Assembly: GCF_000376385.1 (NCBI RefSeq) | Contig: NZ_AQWN01000007.1 | Span: 1-64,000 of the forward strand | Direction: 5' to 3' | Length of the DNA: 64,000 nucleotides | DNA from: Desulfurispora thermophila DSM 16022 | Lineage (GTDB): Bacteria; Bacillota; Desulfotomaculia; Desulfotomaculales; Desulfurisporaceae | Shown: positions 58,894 to 64,000 of the stretch, piece after piece | Position numbering within the stretch: the first letter of the stretch is position 1 | How the letters are laid out: each line of letters begins with the position of its first letter | Translations under genes and position numbers: made by a program | Notes under the pieces: model-generated | What the model was told of the DNA's origin: nothing | The model's input: the letters and a program-made list of their open reading frames with translations, nothing else | The model's database searches: none

Positions 58894-60711
58894 ATGAATT
58901 ACTATTTTGAAATAAAAGACTTGAAACTGAGCTTCCACACCTTTGAAGGCCAGAAAAGAGTGCTGGATATAGAACATCTGGCCTTGCATAAAGGGGAGAC
59001 TTACGGCCTGATTGGCGAGAGCGGTGCGGGGAAAACCGTGCTGGCTTTAACCATATTAAGGCTGCTGGCCATGCCGCCGGCCCGGGTGGAAAGCGGCCAG
59101 ATCCTTTTCAACGGGGAAGATCTGTTAACCAAACCGGAAAATGAAATGCGGGCCATCCGGGGCAAGAAAATAGCCATGATCTTTCAGGACCCCATGTCCA
59201 CCTTGAACCCGGTCTTTACCGTGGGTGAACAGCTGCGCCGGGTGATTCAGCACAACAGGGGCGTATCCCCCAGAGAAGCCCACCGCCTGGCCCTGGAAAC
59301 CATCGACCTGGTCAAACTGCCCGATGCCCGGAATCTCATGAACAAATACCCCCATGAACTGAGCGGCGGCCAGCGGCAGCGCATGATCATTGCCATGGCC
59401 CTGTCCTGCGGCCCCGAGTTGTTAATTGCCGATGAGCCCACCCGCAACCTGGATGTGACCATTCAGGCCGGAATTCTCAAATTGATGGCCGAACTGCAGC
59501 GAGAGCTCCAGGTTTCCGTGCTCTTTATCGCCAATAATCCCGGCCTGGTTTCGGCCGTGTGCAACCAGGTGGCCATCTTGCAACAGGGCCGAATTGTGGA
59601 AAAGGGCACAGTCCGCCAGGTGCTGCGGCAACCCGCACACCCCTATACAGCGGCCCTGCTCAATGCCATCCCCGGGCACAGGCGGGAGAAAATCGGGGGG
59701 CAGAAAGACGCGGGGCAAAGCAGTGTTCCTCTCCTGCAAGTAAAATCTCTGAAAAAATACTATCCCGTGCGGCAGGGCCTGCTGGCCGGGCCGGCGGACC
59801 GGGTCAAGGCAGTGGACGGCGTCAGCTTTGACCTGAAGCCCGGCGAAGTGCTGGGGCTGGTGGGGGAGTCCGGTTGCGGTAAAACCACCCTGGTCAACAC
59901 CCTGCTGCGGCTGGAAGAGCCCACCGCCGGGCAAGTGCTGTTTGAAGGCAAAGACATATTTAAGCTTGGCCAGAAGGAATTGCGAGAGCTGCGGGAACAC
60001 CTGCAGATAGTGTTTCAGGACCCCTTCTGGTCTCTGAACCCCCGGATGCTGATCAAGGATATCGTGGGCGAACCGCTGAAAGTACACGGCCACCCCGGTA
60101 GGGAAGAGCTGGCGGACCAGGTGGGCCACCTGCTGGAAATGGTGGGCCTGCCCAGGGAAGGAGTTTATAAATATCCCCATGAATTCAGCGGCGGCCAGCG
60201 GCAAAGGATTGCCATTGCCCGGGCCCTGGCTTTAAGGCCCAAATTAATGGTACTGGACGAGCCCACCTCATCCATTGACATATTCTCCCAGGCCCAGATC
60301 CTGGAGCTGTTAAAGGAAATCAAGGATAAGTTTGGCCTGACCTACATTCTCATTTCCCACGACCTGAGCGTGGTGAATTACATGGCGGACAAAATTGCTG
60401 TTATGTATTTGGGCCAGCTGGTGGAATATGGCGCCGCCAGTGAGGTTTTTAACAATCCGGCCCATCCCTATACCAGGGCTTTATTTGCCGCCATTCCCGA
60501 CCTGGATACCGCAGGGGTGGATGCTCTGGTCACCCTGGACGAGAATGTGCCCAGTGCCATTAATCCGCCCGCCGGTTGCCGGTTCCATACCAGGTGTCCC
60601 GAGGCCATGGAAATCTGCCGGACCATAGAGCCGGAAATGCAGTTTCTGGCCCACCACCACCGGGCGGCCTGCCACCGGTTAAATCAAAATAAGGAGGAGG
60701 CAAAAGCATGA
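58894..60711 (+). CDS. fused DppD-DppF-type double ABC ATPase
   Basis: A 605-aa protein with two ATP-binding cassettes joined in one chain. Cassette 1 has Walker A GESGAGKT, signature LSGGQRQRM and Walker B LLIADEPT. Its H-loop reads FIANNPG where FITHDLG is usual, so the switch His is missing and that site may be weak or inactive. Cassette 2 has [25 protein letters not shown] and an intact ISHDLS, plus the C-terminal PAGCRFHTRCPEAMEIC cluster. ATG at 58894 follows GGAGAGGG. Its end overlaps the M29 gene by 4 nt. Confidence 0.92.
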   Translation: MNYYFEIKDLKLSFHTFEGQKRVLDIEHLALHKGETYGLIGESGAGKTVLALTILRLLAMPPARVESGQILFNGEDLLTKPENEMRAIRGKKIAMIFQDPMSTLNPVFTVGEQLRRVIQHNRGVSPREAHRLALETIDLVKLPDARNLMNKYPHELSGGQRQRMIIAMALSCGPELLIADEPTRNLDVTIQAGILKLMAELQRELQVSVLFIANNPGLVSAVCNQVAILQQGRIVEKGTVRQVLRQPAHPYTAALLNAIPGHRREKIGGQKDAGQSSVPLLQVKSLKKYYPVRQGLLAGPADRVKAVDGVSFDLKPGEVLGLVGESGCGKTTLVNTLLRLEEPTAGQVLFEGKDIFKLGQKELRELREHLQIVFQDPFWSLNPRMLIKDIVGEPLKVHGHPGREELADQVGHLLEMVGLPREGVYKYPHEFSGGQRQRIAIARALALRPKLMVLDEPTSSIDIFSQAQILELLKEIKDKFGLTYILISHDLSVVNYMADKIAVMYLGQLVEYGAASEVFNNPAHPYTRALFAAIPDLDTAGVDALVTLDENVPSAINPPAGCRFHTRCPEAMEICRTIEPEMQFLAHHHRAACHRLNQNKEEAKA

Positions 60712-61751
60712 CAAAACTTTACGAATACGAACTGCACCAGGCGGCCGACATTTTAATGCGGGACATGTTCCGGCTCCAGCCGGGCGAAACCATCATCATC
60801 ACCGCCGACACCGAGTCGGACGAACGGGTGGTCAATGCCGCGGCCGGCAGTGCCTTTGCCCTGGGTGCCAGGCCCATGGTCATCTGGCTGCCGGCGCCGC
60901 ACGGCGTGGGCAAAGCGGCCGACCCCTGGCTGCCGGTGGACGCCCTGGCCGGTGCTTTATGCCATGCCGATGCCTGGGTGGAGTTCAACAACCAGTGGCT
61001 TTTGTATTCCACCCCCTTTGAAGTGGCGGTGGAGAAAAATAAAAAGCTGCGTTATATCTGCCTGGTGGGCATGGATGCCGACATGCTGGTGCGGGTGATT
61101 GGCCGGGTGGACCGGGCGGCCCTGTCGGTCTTTTTGCACCGGGTGGCCGATATGACGGCCAAAGCCGGAAAAATGCGCATTACCACCCCCGCCGGTACCG
61201 ACCTGGAGTTTGCGCTGCTGCCCTCCCGGACTGTCACCTGCGATGATGGGGATGCTTCACGGCCCGGTGTACATATGCTGGCCGGGCAAATCTCCTTTTT
61301 CCCGGATTTTGACAGTATTAACGGCACCCTGGTCTTTGACGGCTCCCTGGTACCACCCTGCGGCCTGCTCACCGAGCCCGTGGTAATGAAAGTGGAAAGG
61401 GGCAGAGTTGTGGAAATCAGCGGCGGTGCCCAGGCCGGGGAATTTGCCGCCTGGCTGGAAAGCTTTGCCGATCCCAATATGTACCGGCTGGCCCACGGCT
61501 GCTATGGCTTCAATCCCGGGGCCAGACTCACCGGCAATATTCTGGAAGATGAAAGGGTATGGGGCTGTACCGAATGGGGCCTGGGCTACTTAAGTCCCCT
61601 GGATGCTCCTCCGGATGGCATCAATGCCAAATCCCACTGCGACGGAATTTGTCTTAATTCCTCGGTCTGGCTGGACGGTGTACAGATCATGGACCGGGGT
61701 GTGGTGATCCATCCTGAACTCAAGCCACTGGCCGATAAGTTGAAAAAATAG
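60708..61751 (+). CDS. M29-family peptidase-like protein 1
   Basis: A 347-aa protein of the M29/AmpS superfamily, which holds metal aminopeptidases and ring-cleaving relatives such as the NicX dioxygenase. The C-terminal metal region has Glu/His candidates in NILEDERVWGCTEWGLG and a His-X-Asp in KSHCDGICLNSSVWLDG. ATG overlaps the ATPase gene stop (ATGA), so they are coupled. It shares family with the gene at 62892 but only distantly. Whether it is a peptidase or acts on another C-N bond is unknown. Confidence 0.8.
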   Translation: MTKLYEYELHQAADILMRDMFRLQPGETIIITADTESDERVVNAAAGSAFALGARPMVIWLPAPHGVGKAADPWLPVDALAGALCHADAWVEFNNQWLLYSTPFEVAVEKNKKLRYICLVGMDADMLVRVIGRVDRAALSVFLHRVADMTAKAGKMRITTPAGTDLEFALLPSRTVTCDDGDASRPGVHMLAGQISFFPDFDSINGTLVFDGSLVPPCGLLTEPVVMKVERGRVVEISGGAQAGEFAAWLESFADPNMYRLAHGCYGFNPGARLTGNILEDERVWGCTEWGLGYLSPLDAPPDGINAKSHCDGICLNSSVWLDGVQIMDRGVVIHPELKPLADKLKK

Positions 61752-61773
61752 ACATCAGGTGAGGTGTACGGCA

Positions 61774-62892
61774 ATGAAGAAGCTAACCAAACAGGATTTG
61801 TACGATATTCTTTACGGTTGCACCATTCTGGGCACCGGTGGTGGCGGCGATCTGGCCGAAGGGCTGGCCATGATCGATGATGCTCTGGCCAAAGGCAAGG
61901 AATTCAACCTGGTCAGCCTGGATGAAGTGCCGGATGATGCTTACATTGCCACCCCCTATATGTGCGGGGCGGTTTCTCCGGCCGTCGGGGAAGGGGAAGC
62001 ACCGCCGGACCCCTGGCCCACCATTGACGAAGAACCGTGCCTTAAAGCCTTTCGGGCCATGGAAAAATATATGGGCAGGGAGTTTTATGGAGTCATATCC
62101 ACCGAACTGGGCGGCGGCAATACGGCCATCGCCTTTTACGTGGCCGCCCTGGCGGGCAAATACATCATTGATGCCGACCCGGCCGGCCGCTCGGTGCCCG
62201 AGCTGCAGCATTCCACCTACTACATTCACGGCCTGCCCATCGCCCCTATCGCCGTGGCCAACCATTTCGGCGATGTGGCCATCTTGACCGAAGTGGTGGA
62301 CGATTTGCGGGCGGAAGCACTGGTGCGGGCCATGGCCGTGGCCAGCAAAAACCACATCGGAGTGGTGGACCACCCGGCCCGGGCCGGAGTTCTGAAAAAG
62401 GCCGTGATCCCCGGGGCCATTTCCTGTGCCTTAAAACTGGGACAGGCCTTCCGGGAAGCCAGAGAACAGGGAAGGGACCTGGCCGGGGCCCTGTGCCGGG
62501 CCGGCAACGGCGTGGTGCTGTTTAGAGGTACGGTGCGGGACTTTGGCTGGGATACCGTTGATGGCTTTACGGTGGGCGAAACCTTCCTGGAAGGCAGCGG
62601 GGAATATGCCGGTTCCACCTACAAGGTCTGGTTTAAAAACGAACATATCATTGCCTGGCGCAACGGGGAAATTGATGTCACCGTGCCCGACCTGATTTGC
62701 ATGGTCTGCGACGATACCGGAGAGCCCATCACCAATCCCAACTACCGGGTGGGGATGCGGGTTTCGGTATTTGCCCTGCCCGCACCGGCGCAGTGGAGAA
62801 CCGAAAAGGGCCTGCAGTGCTTTGGCCCCAAGCATTTTGGCTATAATATCGACTATATACCCGTGGAAAAGAAATTTGCCAGGGCGGAGTGA
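61774..62892 (+). CDS. DUF917-family protein
   Basis: A 372-aa DUF917 member. The N-terminal Gly-rich GCTILGTGGGGDLAEG and the central TELGGGNTAIAFYVAALAGK are diagnostic. DUF917 proteins occur beside hydantoinases and in sulfur/thiohydantoin metabolism, where some act as desulfurases or hydrolases. ATG at 61774 follows TGAGGTG. Its stop overlaps the start of the second M29 gene. The trio M29-DUF917-M29 suggests one pathway for the imported compound. Confidence 0.83.
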   Translation: MKKLTKQDLYDILYGCTILGTGGGGDLAEGLAMIDDALAKGKEFNLVSLDEVPDDAYIATPYMCGAVSPAVGEGEAPPDPWPTIDEEPCLKAFRAMEKYMGREFYGVISTELGGGNTAIAFYVAALAGKYIIDADPAGRSVPELQHSTYYIHGLPIAPIAVANHFGDVAILTEVVDDLRAEALVRAMAVASKNHIGVVDHPARAGVLKKAVIPGAISCALKLGQAFREAREQGRDLAGALCRAGNGVVLFRGTVRDFGWDTVDGFTVGETFLEGSGEYAGSTYKVWFKNEHIIAWRNGEIDVTVPDLICMVCDDTGEPITNPNYRVGMRVSVFALPAPAQWRTEKGLQCFGPKHFGYNIDYIPVEKKFARAE

Positions 62893-63914
62893 TGCCGATG
62901 TTTAACTGGGAAGAAATCAAACCGGCCGTAGTATCCATGCTGCGGGTGAACATGGGGCTGAAAGAAGGGGAATCCCTGCTGGTGGTCAATGACGTGCCCG
63001 GCCCGGAAGACTGGTACCGGGGCTTTGCGGAAATAAAGGACCTGGCCCGGCGGTCGGTCCTGGCCCGGAGTATATATGAGCTTTGCCGGGAGGAATTTAA
63101 AGACAACCGGGTGGACTACCTGGTTTACCCCGCGCTGGGCCAGAGCGGTCAGGAACCCCCCGGCTTTGTAGCCGAAAAACTCCCGGCCTACGACGTGGTC
63201 ATTTTGCTTACCACTTACTCCCTGTCCCACACCAACGCCCGGGAAAAAGCCACCCGGGCCGGCGCCCGCATCGCCAGCATGCCCGGCATAGAATACGAAA
63301 TGTTCCTGCCCGGCGGCCCCATGGCGGTGGATTATGCAGCGATCCGGAAGGAGACGGAAACCCTGGCGGCCATGTTGACCGGGGCTCAAACCGTCCGGGT
63401 TGTCACCGACCTGGGTACGGATTTGACCTTCAGCATCGCCGGACGGGAGGGCGGCCCGGATACCGGAATTTACGATGCCCGGGGCGAGTGGGGCAACCTG
63501 CCGGGCGGCGAAGCCTTTGTGGCCCCGGTGGAAGGAACCGCCAACGGCAAACTGGTGGTGCCCAAAGGCTGGTACCCCGGCCTGACAGAAGACATGGTGC
63601 TGGAGTTCAAGGAAGGTTATGTGGTGTCCCTGCAGGGTGGCGGCCGGGTGGGGGCGGAATTCACCAGGCTGCTGGCCTTTGGCAATGATAGCCTCAAGCA
63701 CCGGAGAAATTGTGCCGAGCTGGGTATCGGTACCAATCCCAAAGCCAGGAAACCCGACAATGTGCTGGAGGCGGAAAAAATCAAAGGCACCATCCACATT
63801 GCCATTGGCGACAGTTCCCACCTGGGCGGCGTGACCGAATCCGATTTACACGAAGACTTCGTCATACCCCACCCCCGGCTGTACCTGGACGGGGAGCTGG
63901 TTTTGGGCAAGTAA
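62892..63914 (+). CDS. M29-family peptidase-like protein 2
   Basis: A 340-aa M29/AmpS-type protein that fits the family better than the copy at 60708. The metal-site series runs AELGIGTNP, LEAEKIKGTIHIAIGD, then DLHEDFVIPHP with His-X-Asp. The N-terminal substrate domain is also typical. ATG at 62892 overlaps the DUF917 stop (TGATG); a GTG at 62889 is the alternative. It is the last gene seen; the 86 bp after it hold no gene and the operon may continue outside the window. Confidence 0.85.
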   Translation: MPMFNWEEIKPAVVSMLRVNMGLKEGESLLVVNDVPGPEDWYRGFAEIKDLARRSVLARSIYELCREEFKDNRVDYLVYPALGQSGQEPPGFVAEKLPAYDVVILLTTYSLSHTNAREKATRAGARIASMPGIEYEMFLPGGPMAVDYAAIRKETETLAAMLTGAQTVRVVTDLGTDLTFSIAGREGGPDTGIYDARGEWGNLPGGEAFVAPVEGTANGKLVVPKGWYPGLTEDMVLEFKEGYVVSLQGGGRVGAEFTRLLAFGNDSLKHRRNCAELGIGTNPKARKPDNVLEAEKIKGTIHIAIGDSSHLGGVTESDLHEDFVIPHPRLYLDGELVLGK

Positions 63915-64000
63915 CCCCCTTATCTGTTAAACTTAACTTGAAGCAGGAATACCCTGCTAAATCAGCAAAGTATTACGGTTAAAGATTTCCGGAAAAAGGA

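Overview
The window looks like chromosome of an anaerobic, spore-forming, Gram-positive bacterium of the Desulfotomaculum/Pelotomaculum/Moorella type (Firmicutes, Peptococcaceae-like). This is inferred from several things: many TTG and GTG starts behind strong AGGAGG-type sites, a serine T-box leader, c-di-GMP riboswitches, corrinoid methyltransferases, a tungsten-type aldehyde:ferredoxin oxidoreductase, and two promoters that match the sporulation sigma-K consensus. No species can be named from the sequence alone.

Layout, 0-20 kb. The window opens in the 3' end of a 23S rRNA gene, followed by a spacer with a 58-bp tandem repeat and a 5S rRNA. Next come a membrane acyltransferase (-) and a five-gene oligopeptide ABC importer (oppABCDF-like, 2.3-8.0 kb). 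From 8.2 to 18.0 kb lies a one-directional corrinoid methyl-transfer island. It holds two MFS carriers, a UroD/MtaA-type methyltransferase, two corrinoid proteins, a methyltetrahydrofolate-type methyltransferase, a MetH-activation-like protein, a HutC-type GntR regulator and an Fe-S/ASKHA reductive activator. A second UroD-like gene lies convergent to it. Two copies of a GTATATAC palindrome, which fits the HutC operator consensus, sit at the 5' end, with a UroD-like gene remnant between them. The likely job is uptake and demethylation of a methylated substrate, with methyl transfer to tetrahydrofolate.

Layout, 20-41 kb. This accessory region has an orphan ABC ATPase, a HEPN/MNT module with a nonsense mutation, an IS66 scrap, an XRE regulator divergent from an unknown 534-aa protein, a Phd/PIN module, and type IV pilin-like genes. 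Two pilin loci (one now a pseudogene) have c-di-GMP riboswitches. AOR, iron alcohol dehydrogenase and MoaD/ThiS genes follow, then two convergent probable spore-coat genes and a MacA/MacB-like exporter. The exporter shares an 87-bp upstream element with the ATPase gene 16 kb away, and its permease gene is frameshifted at a run of seven Gs. PdxST and a MazF module close this part.

Layout, 41-64 kb. A serine block has a T-box, a class V aminotransferase, serA, an AbrB/PIN module and serS, followed by an AbiEii-type pair and two tRNA-Ser genes. Next are a two-component system whose proteins carry low-complexity inserts, a lipoprotein and a coiled-coil exported protein. tRNA-Arg(ACG) and tRNA-Arg(CCT) lie beside tadA, followed by tRNA-Ser(CGA). 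The window ends with a PucR-type regulator and a second peptide/opine-type ABC importer with a fused double ATPase, followed by an M29-DUF917-M29 trio that looks like an uptake-and-degradation operon for an unidentified nitrogenous compound.
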